A DNA stretch of 39,693 nt from JACJXF01 sp964349045 (GTDB taxonomy: Bacteria > Bacteroidota > Bacteroidia > Bacteroidales > GCA-2748055): positions 1 to 39,693 of the forward strand of contig CAYGFI010000025.1 of NCBI GenBank assembly GCA_964349045.1. The letters are read 5' to 3'. The first letter of the stretch is position 1. Each line of letters begins with the position of its first letter. The notes below the pieces were generated by a model that worked only from the letters and a program-made list of their open reading frames with translations, had not been told where the DNA came from and did no database searches. This document shows, piece after piece, positions 1-8,599 of this stretch. Both the position numbers and the translations under genes were made by a program.

Positions 1-1614
1 CATATACTTATAATCATTGGGCGGTCGGAAATTTTCCTTAATGGTTCTCGGTTGAACCCATCGTAAAAGATTAATTACTGAGCCTGCTTTGTCGTTGGTG
101 CCCGATCCGCGGGCTCCGCCAAAGGGTTGCTGACCGACAACCGCCCCCGTGGGTTTATCGTTTATATAAAAATTACCGGCAGCATTCTTTAGTTTTTTGG
201 TAGCCATTTCAATAGCAAAACGGTCTTTGGAAAATACAGCTCCGGTAAGAGCGTAAACAGATGTTTTATCAAGAATTTCAAGAGTTTCTTCATATTTTTT
301 ATCTTCGAAAATATAAAGTGTAAGGATTGGGCCGAATAGTTCCTCTTCCATACTTGCATAGTGTGGGTCGGTAGTCAGAATAATGGTCGGTTCGATAAAA
401 TAACCAGTCGATTTATCATATCCTCCACCAAAGACAACCTCAGCATCTTTGTCTTTCTTTGCTTTATCGATAACCGATGCAAGCTTATCAAATGAAGCTT
501 CATCAATAACGGCATTGAAAAAGTTACGGAAATCTTCAGGTTGTCCCATTTTTATTTCAGCAAGGAAGCTATTAATCCTGCCTTTAAGTTCCGGCCAGAT
601 GGACCTTGGGATATAAGCCCGGGATACCGCCGAACATTTTTGTCCCTGGTATTCGAATGCTCCCCTTACCAATGCGGTAGCCAGTTGCTCTACATTCGCG
701 CTGCCATGAGCAATTACAAAATCCTTTCCCCCCGTTTCTCCTACAATTCTAGGATATGATTTATAATTATGTATGTTTTCCCCGATCGTTTTCCAGATAT
801 TCTGGAAAACTTCCGTTGAACCTGTATAATGTATGCCCGCAAAATCCCGGTGTGAGAATATTTCTTTACCGGCTACCGGTCCGGATACAAATACCAGGTT
901 TATAACGCCGTCAGGAAGTCCGGCTTCCATCAGCACCTCCATGATCACCCTGGCAGAATAAATCTGGGTATTGGATGGTTTCCAAACAACGGTATTGCCC
1001 ATAAGAGCAGGAGCGGTTGGAAGATTTCCTGCTATACTGGTGAAATTGAAAGGAGTAAGCGCGAACACAAACCCTTCGAGGGGCCGGTGTTCCATCCGGT
1101 TCCATGTAAGAGCAGCTGATTGAGGCTGCTGGGCATAAATTTCTGTCATGAATTGAACGTTAAACCGGAAAAAATCAATTAACTCACAAGCGGCATCAAT
1201 CTCAGCCTGAAAAGCGTTTTTCGATTGTCCGACCATGGTAGATGCATTAATACGTGAACGGTACTTTCCGGCCAGAAGTGATGCTGCTTTTAAAAAGATT
1301 GATGCACGATTCTCCCATGGAAGTTCAGCCCATTTTTCTTTGGCTGCCAACGCTGCTTTAATGGCAAGCTGAACGTGTGAACCATCTCCCCTGTGATAGT
1401 ATCCCAAAATATGTTTGTGATTATGGGGCGGGCGTACGGCAATTTTATTTCCCGATCGCACCTCTTTTCCATCAATAATCATGGGAATATCAACCACAGC
1501 CGACAATGATTCCTGGATGGCCTGCTTTAATCTGGTTCGTTCTATTGTTCCCGGTGCATAATTTACAATCGGCTCATTTTCAGCAACCGGAACTTTAAAA
1601 AATCCTGTAGACAT
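1..1614 (-). CDS. pruA: L-glutamate gamma-semialdehyde (1-pyrroline-5-carboxylate) dehydrogenase, C-terminus cut by window edge
   Basis: This NAD-dependent aldehyde dehydrogenase oxidises glutamate semialdehyde to glutamate in proline catabolism, in the cytoplasm. I translated it by hand from the ATG at 1614. It reads without interruption for 538 codons to base 1 with no stop, so only a few C-terminal residues should be missing (the family is about 540 residues). Visible motifs are the catalytic general base in GETGGKD (Glu293), the nucleophile in GQKCSA (Cys327), a nucleotide-binding stretch VWKPSN, and the conserved C-terminal NDKPTGAVVGQQPFGG segment. The start gives MSTGFFKVPVAENEP, the usual Bacteroidetes N-terminus. 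A possible -7 element, TACCTTTA, lies on the minus strand at 1665-1672, but I found no convincing -33 partner. Identification is firm. Confidence 0.95.
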   Translation of the reverse strand, partial: MSTGFFKVPVAENEPIVNYAPGTIERTRLKQAIQESLSAVVDIPMIIDGKEVRSGNKIAVRPPHNHKHILGYYHRGDGSHVQLAIKAALAAKEKWAELPWENRASIFLKAASLLAGKYRSRINASTMVGQSKNAFQAEIDAACELIDFFRFNVQFMTEIYAQQPQSAALTWNRMEHRPLEGFVFALTPFNFTSIAGNLPTAPALMGNTVVWKPSNTQIYSARVIMEVLMEAGLPDGVINLVFVSGPVAGKEIFSHRDFAGIHYTGSTEVFQNIWKTIGENIHNYKSYPRIVGETGGKDFVIAHGSANVEQLATALVRGAFEYQGQKCSAVSRAYIPRSIWPELKGRINSFLAEIKMGQPEDFRNFFNAVIDEASFDKLASVIDKAKKDKDAEVVFGGGYDKSTGYFIEPTIILTTDPHYASMEEELFGPILTLYIFEDKKYEETLEILDKTSVYALTGAVFSKDRFAIEMATKKLKNAAGNFYINDKPTGAVVGQQPFGGARGSGTNDKAGSVINLLRWVQPRTIKENFRPPNDYKYM

Positions 1615-2002
1615 GACTTTTATCAGTTTATTTAACTACTTGAATAATTAGTATTTACAAGGGTTAAAGGTATGATTTTTATGATGATGGAAGTAATTTG
1701 AATTCATATTATATAACACAAGAATTATGAATGGTTCATGAGACGTGTCACTCCATTACCCTGAACATTTAAAAAAACTCCAAAGGGAAATCAAACCAAT
1801 CCATCTATTAACTCAATAAGAAATGAACTACCTCGCAGCAGAGCTGACGAAGTATCATAAAAAAACTTTTTTTCTCGCTGCGCTCCGTCGCTTATGCTAT
1901 GGTGCAAGCAACAAGCACCGGAGTATTAAACTTATTTAAACATTTTTCATTTCCAATTGTTTATTAAGAATAATTCCAAATAATAAAACAAAACTTACAA
2001 AA
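1615..2002. other. intergenic region between divergent pruA and sodA
   Basis: This 388-base AT-rich stretch separates two divergent genes, so it must hold both promoters. I see no open frame or RNA gene. A short inverted repeat (ggtgc at 1901-1905, gcacc at 1915-1919) lies 84 bases before sodA. It is not followed by a T-run, so I do not call it a terminator. I could not find a clear TAnnTTTG for sodA. Confidence 0.6.
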
Positions 2003-2605
2003 ATGGCTTTCGAACTTCCCAATTTACCGTACGCATACGATGCTCTGGAACCTCATATTGACGCGAGGACAATGGAAATTCACCATACCAAACATCATGC
2101 AGCTTACACCAATAATCTGAATAATGCTGTCAAAGGCACTGAACTTGAAGGCAAATCCATTGAAGCCATCCTTGCTGATGCTTCAAAACTTGCTCCTGCT
2201 GTGCGAAATAATGGTGGAGGCTTTTACAATCACAATTTATTCTGGACCGTTATGAGTCCAAATGGCGGAGGTAAACCAGAAGGTAATCTTTCTGATGCCA
2301 TAAGCAAATACTTCGGTTCGTTTGAAAACTTTAAGGAAAAATTTAATACCGCGGCCGCTACTCGTTTCGGTTCAGGTTGGGCATGGCTTACAAAAAATTC
2401 AAAAGGTGAACTTCAGGTTAGTTCCAGTCCAAACCAGGACAATACACTTATGGATCTTTCCGAAATTAAAGGACTTCCGATTCTTGGCCTGGATGTATGG
2501 GAACATGCCTATTACCTTCATTACCAAAACAGAAGACCTGATTATATCGCAGCTTTCTGGAATGTGGTAAACTGGGATGAGGTAGCAAGAAGGTTTAAAG
2601 CTTAG
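2003..2605 (+). CDS. sodA: superoxide dismutase, Fe/Mn family (Mn-type active site)
   Basis: Dismutates superoxide to peroxide and oxygen in the cytoplasm. At 200 residues it is full length. The four metal ligands are His27 (in MEIHHTKHH), His77 (NHNLFW), Asp164 and His168 (DVWEHAYY). The outer-sphere glutamine is Gln145 (PNQDN), the position used in manganese enzymes, and GGGFYNHNLFW is also Mn-like rather than the AQxWNHxFYW of iron enzymes. Metal choice is an inference from these residues; many Bacteroidetes enzymes are cambialistic. The ATG start has no Shine-Dalgarno site, as is normal for the phylum. The gene stands alone, divergent from pruA and convergent with the acyltransferase gene that follows. 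Confidence 0.96.
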   Translation: MAFELPNLPYAYDALEPHIDARTMEIHHTKHHAAYTNNLNNAVKGTELEGKSIEAILADASKLAPAVRNNGGGFYNHNLFWTVMSPNGGGKPEGNLSDAISKYFGSFENFKEKFNTAAATRFGSGWAWLTKNSKGELQVSSSPNQDNTLMDLSEIKGLPILGLDVWEHAYYLHYQNRRPDYIAAFWNVVNWDEVARRFKA

Positions 2606-2655
2606 GTTTCCTCCCCCGATAAAAAACCAGACTAAAAAAAATAATATCCCCGGTT

Positions 2656-4479
2656 TCATTCCTGACATTGAGATTTTTGTTCACAGGTTTCGACGGTCGA
2701 AAACCTTTCCAGGATACTGTCATCATTGATTTCCCTGGATAATGAAGCTATAGTCTCGATTGGCACATCAAAAAGATCCAGAAACAGCAGACCATCCAGA
2801 GCGTTATTGAATTTTGGATCGATATTGAATCCTACAATTTTACCATTGAGCTTGAGATATTTCTTAAGTAATACGGGCATGGTATAGTTGGATGTATCGA
2901 CATCCCTGATAAATTTATCGAATTTATTAAGATCTCCGGAAGACTCCATAATAATCTCTGTATCAATATCCTGTAAACGCGTCGCGACAAACTTGGTACG
3001 GGGTTTTATATATTTACCTATATCCGGATTATAGTGGTTTCCCATGATAAACTTTATAATCATTGCCTTGGAAAAATTTGAAAATCGGTTGCTTATACTT
3101 ACCGGGCCTATCAGGTAGCGATATTCCGGGTGTTTCAGGAGGAAGTATAAGATCCCTTTCCACAACATGAAAAGAGGTAAAGGTTTCTTCTGGTATTCCG
3201 AAACGATAAATGATCTTCCTAATTCAAGGGATTGTTCGAGGGCTGGGTAAATCTTATGACTTATTTTAAACAAGCTCTGGATATAAAAACCTTTAATCCC
3301 GTATTGCCGCATAATATCCTTCCCCATCCCGACACGGTATGCTCCTACAATCTTTTTCTCAAGATTATCCCAGATAAACAGCTGATTATAGTAAAGATCG
3401 AACTCATCAATATCAATCGAACGATTGGTCCCTTCTCCAATTTGCCTGAAGGTAATTTCCCTTAAACGTCCCAACTCATTCATTATAGAGGGAATGGTGA
3501 TGGAAGGAGAACAGAATACCTGGAATTCACCTGTTTCGAAGAGAAGGTACTTTTCAACCAGTTGAATTACTTCCTTTTCAATTTTACCCGGGTTAACAGC
3601 CGGGATAACGTCTTCAACTTTAACTGAACGGAAAATATTCGGATAGAAAAATTTCTGTACTTCAATTGCAGAGCCCAGTGAATAGGTCTTTGCCCTTAGA
3701 AAACGACCGTAGCGGGATATATCAGTAAACTCATTTTGATCTTTCACACTTATAGGATTCCCGATTCTTATCCGGATAACTTTTCTCTTTTTATTAAAAA
3801 GTTCGTAAGGCAGCCTAACCGTGCGAAGGTTTGGATGTATCAGTCCCAGCAGATGAAAAAGCCGGCTGTTAGAACCCTGGAAGTAAACAGGAACAACAGG
3901 TACTTCAGCTTTTTTAATCATCTTGAGAGCCGAAATCTGCCATTCTTTGTCTGCAATTCCAATTGATATCTGGTTGTAACTTGAAACCTCCCCGGCAGGA
4001 AAAATCCCTAATGGAAATCCATCCTGTAAATGTTTGAATGCATATTTTAATCCGGTCAGGCCCGGCTTATGGCTTTTATGATTCTCAAAGGGATTCTCAG
4101 GCAAAATAAAATCTTTAACGGGTTCAACTTTCTGCATCAGGAAGTTTGCCATGACTTTGATATCAGGTCTTACCAAAGAAAGAACTTTAACCAGAAGCAT
4201 CCCATCAATCCCTCCAAAAGGATGATTGGAAACGCTTATAAATGCGTCTGTTTTTGGAACACGGTTTAGCTCTCCTTCACTGATTTCAAAGGAAATTTTA
4301 AGCTCTTCAAGAAGTTTGTCAATAAATTCAATACCTTGTAAATGTGATATATCTGAATACAGCTTGTTGATTTTATTAATTCTAAGGAGCATCATCAGAA
4401 CGCGCGCAGTTCCGGTTCCCCCAAACCGGTTAAGCTTGGCTGCTTTGATAAATTCTTCGGTCTCAACTAATTTTTTCAT
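2656..4479 (-). CDS. bifunctional aminolipid acyltransferase (PlsC-type domain plus OlsB-type GNAT domain)
   Basis: A two-domain protein of 607 residues. The N-terminal half carries a PlsC/OlsA-like lysolipid O-acyltransferase core with SNHPFGGIDG and the FPAGEVS block. The C-terminal half (from about residue 330) has the hemolysin-like/OlsB GNAT fold signature (TFRQIGEGTNRSIDIDEFD, then LFIWDN and IVGAYRVG), which N-acylates an amino acid with a 3-hydroxy fatty acid. This order matches OlsF, where the C-terminal domain makes the lyso-lipid and the N-terminal domain adds the second chain. In Bacteroidetes such enzymes make ornithine, glycine or related aminolipids; the substrate cannot be told from sequence. 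I chose the ATG at 4479 over an upstream in-frame GTG at 4536 because a good promoter lies between them. A spacer of 123 bases separates it from the LysE gene upstream. Confidence 0.8.
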   Translation of the reverse strand: MKKLVETEEFIKAAKLNRFGGTGTARVLMMLLRINKINKLYSDISHLQGIEFIDKLLEELKISFEISEGELNRVPKTDAFISVSNHPFGGIDGMLLVKVLSLVRPDIKVMANFLMQKVEPVKDFILPENPFENHKSHKPGLTGLKYAFKHLQDGFPLGIFPAGEVSSYNQISIGIADKEWQISALKMIKKAEVPVVPVYFQGSNSRLFHLLGLIHPNLRTVRLPYELFNKKRKVIRIRIGNPISVKDQNEFTDISRYGRFLRAKTYSLGSAIEVQKFFYPNIFRSVKVEDVIPAVNPGKIEKEVIQLVEKYLLFETGEFQVFCSPSITIPSIMNELGRLREITFRQIGEGTNRSIDIDEFDLYYNQLFIWDNLEKKIVGAYRVGMGKDIMRQYGIKGFYIQSLFKISHKIYPALEQSLELGRSFIVSEYQKKPLPLFMLWKGILYFLLKHPEYRYLIGPVSISNRFSNFSKAMIIKFIMGNHYNPDIGKYIKPRTKFVATRLQDIDTEIIMESSGDLNKFDKFIRDVDTSNYTMPVLLKKYLKLNGKIVGFNIDPKFNNALDGLLFLDLFDVPIETIASLSREINDDSILERFSTVETCEQKSQCQE

Positions 4480-4515
4480 GGAAAAATCCTGAATGAATCT
4501 TTTTTTATTTACAGT

Positions 4516-4547
4516 CAAATATACTAAAATAGGCACACCCGATTCAA
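4516..4547 (-). promoter_or_regulatory. Bacteroidetes-type promoter of the aminolipid acyltransferase
   Basis: On the minus strand TATATTTG (4523-4516) fits the -7 consensus TAnnTTTG, and TTG (4547-4545) lies 21 bases upstream as the -33 element. Predicted transcription would start near 4510, some 30 bases before the ATG at 4479. This excludes the upstream GTG as the real start. Confidence 0.6.
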
Positions 4548-4602
4548 TTGACGATAAATTAAATAATAGGATATTGCCAGATGTTTCAGATTGCCGCGCT
4601 GA

Positions 4603-5232
4603 TTACTTTATAAACCACACGCTAAGAATTGCGGCAATACCCAGGAAAAAGATGACTACACCCGAGATTTTATTCATCCACCATATACTTTTCAGACGAA
4701 AACGATGACGGAAAATATTCACGAAAGTAGTTAAAATAAACCACCAACTCGCTGAACCCAGGAAAACTCCGGCTACAACAAGACCGACAAAGAAGAAATT
4801 CATTGGTCCGCCTGCCAGATTTACTCCCGCGAACATTGCAACAAAAAAGAATATAGCCATTGGATTTGAAACGGTAAGTAAAAACACAGATAAAAAATCC
4901 TGGGATAATTTGTTCTGACTCATTCTTTGCAATCGTAACTGCCTGACCGGATTTGTAAAGAAAATATGAATCCCCAGGTACATTACTATTAACCCCCCGA
5001 TAATCTGGAAATATATATGCTGTGCCTTAAGAAATACTATGATCATGGAAATACCATAACCCGCGATAAGTGCAAAAAAAGTGTCCGCTGCTGTGGCGCC
5101 GAGTCCGGATACAAAACCCGATTTTCTACCCTTGTTCAAGGTACGCTGAATGCATAAAACACCAATGGGACCGAGTGGAATAGAGACCATCAACCCGATA
5201 ATTATTCCCTTCATGAATAATTCAACTCCCAT
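4603..5232 (-). CDS. LysE/RhtB-family amino-acid exporter
   Basis: An inner-membrane exporter of 209 residues with about six hydrophobic segments. The N-terminal segment contains the family signature SIPLGPIGVLCIQRTLNKG, and FVSGLGATAADTFFA follows. LysE/RhtB proteins expel amino acids or homoserine lactone-like compounds; the substrate is not predictable. It starts at the ATG at 5232 and sits upstream of the aminolipid acyltransferase on the same strand, which has its own promoter, so co-transcription is not required. Family assignment is good, function general. Confidence 0.85.
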   Translation of the reverse strand: MGVELFMKGIIIGLMVSIPLGPIGVLCIQRTLNKGRKSGFVSGLGATAADTFFALIAGYGISMIIVFLKAQHIYFQIIGGLIVMYLGIHIFFTNPVRQLRLQRMSQNKLSQDFLSVFLLTVSNPMAIFFFVAMFAGVNLAGGPMNFFFVGLVVAGVFLGSASWWFILTTFVNIFRHRFRLKSIWWMNKISGVVIFFLGIAAILSVWFIK

Positions 5233-5282
5233 ATGATTGGCTCAAATAAAAAAAACATTTTACCTTGTGTACCTCTTTACCG

Positions 5283-5346
5283 AAACTTTAATTACTCCAA
5301 GCTTTAAGCGCTCCAAACTTTAAGTACGCCAAACTCTAACCGCTCC
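5283..5346. repeat. four tandem 16-bp repeats
   Basis: Four head-to-tail 16-base units (5283-5298, 5299-5314, 5315-5330, 5331-5346) follow the pattern aaRcTyTAAnnrcKcc. Examples are aaactttaattactcc and aagctttaagcgctcc. The first seven bases are the most constant. It lies upstream of the LysE gene. No open frame spans it. Confidence 0.8.
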
Positions 5347-5430
5347 AGACACTTATTAGATTAAAAATATATGCAAAGAAACTAAATATTGCTGATTTAG
5401 CCTTTGGCAGTTTTGAATTATTTAGTGATG

Positions 5431-5630
5431 GCAAAAAATGAGCCACAGATTATTTGTTTCGTTTGAGGTCGCTGTAATAAGTTCACAGATGTGCTTTTTA
5501 TTTGCGAATTCAGTTTTGATATCCGGGAGTTTTCACTAACGGTTATTGAGATTTAGCCACTTCGTGGAATCCAAAACTCGATTCCAAATCAGTATAAATA
5601 AGTAAATCTGTGAATCTGTGGCAATTTTTC
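5431..5630. repeat. about 180-200 bp element with inverted ends, next to lnt
   Basis: The ten bases gccacagatt at 5442-5451 recur exactly inverted as aatctgtggc at 5613-5622, and the match extends imperfectly into A-rich flanks (aaaaaatga versus gaaaaatt). A small hairpin, ccacttcgtgg, lies inside. There is no coding capacity. It resembles a non-autonomous miniature element or a REP-like unit. The inner part also has gttcacagat, an echo of the end motif. Together with the 16-bp repeats it fills the 427-base gap before lnt. Confidence 0.5.
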
Positions 5631-5659
5631 ATTTATTTTACAAGTTCAAAAAAAATAAG

Positions 5660-7270
5660 ATGTCAAAAAGAAATTTAATTCTTCTGTCTGTTCTTTCAGG
5701 GATTCTCCTAACCCCGGCATGGTATTCCTGGGGATCGGGTCTTTTTTTACTTTTCGCTCTCGTACCTCTTCTTTTTGTTGAATATGAACTTAATAAACAT
5801 CCGGGAAAATTCAAAAGAAGACTTAATTTCTGGATTCCCTTTCTGGGTTTTTTCATTTTCAACATTTTAACCACCTGGTGGATCAAGAACGCTTCAATAG
5901 CCGGGGCGATTGTTGCCGTTCTTCTAAACTCCACATTAATGAGTACTGTATTTTACCTGTTTAGTCTTTCACGCCGTAAGCTGGGTGACAGTTTTGGGTA
6001 TTTCTCCCTGGTTTTTTACTGGATAGCTTATGAATATCTCTATCTGCATGGAGAAATATCCTGGACATGGCTGAATCTCGGGAATGGATTTGCCAATGAT
6101 ATCCGCCTCATTCAATGGTTTGAAGTTACCGGAGTACTTGGAGGGACTTTGTGGGTATTGATGATGAATATATTAATTTTTAAGGTACTGAGAGTATGGA
6201 GGTTTACCAGGTCGTTGCTGGAAGCAAAAACAGATCTTATAATTTTTCTGATTGTTCTGATAGTTCCTGCCAGCTATTCCCTCATCCGTTTTTATACCTA
6301 CAAAGAAAAAAAACATCCATATAATATTGTCATTCTGCAGCCCAATATTGATCCCTACGAAAAATTTAATGATATTCCGCCCGCTGAGCAAATGGATATC
6401 CTTCTGAATCTGGCCTCAGGTACCACCGATAGCTTAACCGATTATATTGTTGTACCTGAAACATTTATCAATAACAATCTCTGGCTCGACGATATGGAAT
6501 CGAATCCCAGTATTCAAAGCATCCGGAAATTTCTAAAGGATTATCCAAAAGCTAAGATGGTAGTTGGAGCCACAACTTATAAATTTTATCCCAATACTGA
6601 ACAAAAGAGCGAAACCGCGAGACCCTTTCGGGAAGGCTTTTATGATAGCTTTAATACTGCTTTACAAATCGATTCAACACAAAATATTCAATTTTATCAC
6701 AAGTCACAGCTGGTAGTCGGAGTTGAAAAAATGCCTTATACCAAAACCCTGAAATTCCTGGAAAAAATCATGCTTAATCTTGGAGGCACATTCCGGAGTC
6801 ACGGTATTCAGGAAGAAAGATCATGTCTGTATTCGCCCCAGGACAGTCTTAGTATTGCAACTCCAATATGTTATGAATCGGTTTTCGGCGAATTTGTCAG
6901 CGAATACCTGGTTCAAGGCAAAGAGAGCTTTATCTTCGTTATCACAAATGACGGCTGGTGGGGCAACTCTCCCGGGTACGTTCAGCATAATAGTTTTTCA
7001 GGTATACGCGCTATTGAAAATCGCAGGAGCATTGCCCGATCGGCAAATACAGGGATATCATCATTCATCAGTCAGCGTGGCGAGATTCTTCAGGAAATAG
7101 GATGGTGGAAACGCTCGGCTATCAAAGCAAGTCTGAACGCGAACGATAAAATGAGTTTTTATACCCTGCATGGTGATTATATCGGCAGAGTTTCTGTTTT
7201 TTTCGGGATATTTTTTGCTCTTTATACCTTCGTGAAGATTCTTATGACCATGAAGAGCTTAAGGGATTAG
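5660..7270 (+). CDS. lnt: apolipoprotein N-acyltransferase
   Basis: Adds the third acyl chain to the N-terminal cysteine of lipoproteins at the inner membrane. The 536-residue protein has an N-terminal membrane part with several hydrophobic segments (starting ILLSVLSGILLTPAW) and a C-terminal periplasmic nitrilase-like domain. The catalytic triad is visible: Glu267 in VVPET, Lys348 in HKSQLVVGVEKMP, and Cys404 in ATPICYES. I chose the ATG at 5660 because the longer frame from a GTG at 5618 begins inside the inverted-end element and adds a non-conserved segment. The lipoproteins GldD and the head-GIN protein in this window would be substrates. Confidence 0.93.
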   Translation: MSKRNLILLSVLSGILLTPAWYSWGSGLFLLFALVPLLFVEYELNKHPGKFKRRLNFWIPFLGFFIFNILTTWWIKNASIAGAIVAVLLNSTLMSTVFYLFSLSRRKLGDSFGYFSLVFYWIAYEYLYLHGEISWTWLNLGNGFANDIRLIQWFEVTGVLGGTLWVLMMNILIFKVLRVWRFTRSLLEAKTDLIIFLIVLIVPASYSLIRFYTYKEKKHPYNIVILQPNIDPYEKFNDIPPAEQMDILLNLASGTTDSLTDYIVVPETFINNNLWLDDMESNPSIQSIRKFLKDYPKAKMVVGATTYKFYPNTEQKSETARPFREGFYDSFNTALQIDSTQNIQFYHKSQLVVGVEKMPYTKTLKFLEKIMLNLGGTFRSHGIQEERSCLYSPQDSLSIATPICYESVFGEFVSEYLVQGKESFIFVITNDGWWGNSPGYVQHNSFSGIRAIENRRSIARSANTGISSFISQRGEILQEIGWWKRSAIKASLNANDKMSFYTLHGDYIGRVSVFFGIFFALYTFVKILMTMKSLRD

Positions 7271-7490
7271 GCTACCGTTGATTGACCGGATATCAAAACT
7301 TTTTTTAATCATAGAATCCGTAATGACAAAAAGTGCAACGTAATCGAACAACTTTACTCCCGTCACGTCATTACACCATCACATTTTCCAACTTTTATCT
7401 AAGTTTTTGGCGAAATTCATATAAATTTATTTTCCAAAATGCAACCCTGCAAAAAATTCACTGTCATTAACAATTGAAACCCAATCAATA

Positions 7491-8039
7491 TTGAACCAAG
7501 GTTATCAGGAAATACACAGGGAAATAATTGAGCAATGCAAAGCCGGCAATGTGAAAGCTCAGTTTCAGTTATACACTCTCTATTCACGGGCGATGTTCAG
7601 CATCTGTATGCGTATCCTGAACCGGAGAGAGGAAGCAGAGGATATTCTTCAGGAGTCCTTTGCAGAGATCTTTGATAAGCTTGACACGTTCAGATTTGAA
7701 TCGGCATTCGGCTCCTGGACAAAAAGAATCGTAATTAATAAATGTATCAACTATTTGAATAAAAAAAGACCTGAAATCCGGTTTGAAGCAGAGCTAAATG
7801 AAACAGAAATGGAAGAAGATAATTTGGATTATGAAAACCTGAATCTTCAGGTTGAAAAGGTAAAACGGGCAATATCTGAATTACCGGACGGATACAGGGT
7901 CATTTTTAGTTTGTATGCTCTTGAAGGGTATGACCACGAAGAAATTTCCTCAATACTGGGAATCAGTGAATCAACCTCAAAGTCACAATATATGAGAGCA
8001 AAGTTGAAAATAAGGGATTTAATACTTCAGATGCCATGA
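7491..8039 (+). CDS. ECF-type RNA polymerase sigma factor
   Basis: A 182-residue sigma-70-family factor of the extracytoplasmic-function class. Region 2 spans about residues 22-90 (MRILNRREEAEDILQESFAE, then FGSWTKRIVINKCINY). Region 4 spans about 120-175 (ISELPDGYRVIFSLYALEGY and the helix-turn-helix HEEISSILGISESTSKSQ). No ATG is available: the frame is open from a stop at 7422 and the first usable start is the TTG at 7491, which gives MNQGYQEIHRE. The next gene overlaps it by four bases (ATGA), the typical coupling of a sigma factor to its anti-sigma factor. The downstream cell-surface genes on the same strand are the obvious candidate regulon. Confidence 0.9.
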   Translation: MNQGYQEIHREIIEQCKAGNVKAQFQLYTLYSRAMFSICMRILNRREEAEDILQESFAEIFDKLDTFRFESAFGSWTKRIVINKCINYLNKKRPEIRFEAELNETEMEEDNLDYENLNLQVEKVKRAISELPDGYRVIFSLYALEGYDHEEISSILGISESTSKSQYMRAKLKIRDLILQMP

Positions 8040-8599
8040 AAGATAAACTGGAACAATTTATCGATGATAACAGGGATTCATTCGATTCCTTTAGTGAACA
8101 TGATTCGGCTAAGGTCTGGAAAAAAATCTCGGAAAGTAGAAAGGAAAAACAAAACTGGAAACTATTTATCAGGATTTTTTCAAAAGCCGCTGCAGTTTTG
8201 CTGATATTTGGATTATCCTACCTGTTTCACGAATTTGTTGACAGGGGAAGGGAAGTCCGGATTGCCAATAAGAAAATGAACGATATCTACGAACAGATAC
8301 CAGAGCTGAAGGAAGCAGAAAGTTATTATGCTAACCTGGTATCCGGCAAGATGGAAGAGATAAAACCTTTTCTGGCCAAAAATCCGCAAATTAATAAAGA
8401 TGTGAATGTAGATCTCATGGAACTGGACAGTGTTTACATTTCTCTTAAAAACGATTTAAGGGATAATGTCGCCAATGATCAGATTATCGATGCCATGATA
8501 CAGAACTATCGGCTTAAACTCCGTATTCTGGAAGAGTTACAGGAAGAAATTAATAAAGAAAATATGAACAATAATGAAAAACCCAAAGTCAATATTTAG
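8036..8599 (+). CDS. probable membrane anti-sigma factor
   Basis: A 187-residue protein without a recognised catalytic motif. Residues 1-40 are charged and cytoplasmic-looking. One transmembrane helix (KAAAVLLIFGLSYLFHEFV, about residues 50-68) follows, then a helical, acidic periplasmic part rich in E/K/L (about 85-175). This topology, the position directly after an ECF sigma gene and the ATGA overlap make it the likely cognate anti-sigma factor. It lacks the HxxxCxxC zinc motif, so it would be a non-ZAS type. The downstream gene begins inside its last 26 bases, which suggests tight translational coupling. Confidence 0.7.
   Translation: MKDKLEQFIDDNRDSFDSFSEHDSAKVWKKISESRKEKQNWKLFIRIFSKAAAVLLIFGLSYLFHEFVDRGREVRIANKKMNDIYEQIPELKEAESYYANLVSGKMEEIKPFLAKNPQINKDVNVDLMELDSVYISLKNDLRDNVANDQIIDAMIQNYRLKLRILEELQEEINKENMNNNEKPKVNI

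Noticed and set aside
1901..1919. ggtgc/gcacc hairpin as a terminator before sodA
   Set aside because: The stem is only five pairs and no T-run follows on either strand.
4480..4536. Extended GTG start for the aminolipid acyltransferase
   Set aside because: The extension contains a good promoter and its residues (MPILVYLTVNKK) do not look like part of the family.
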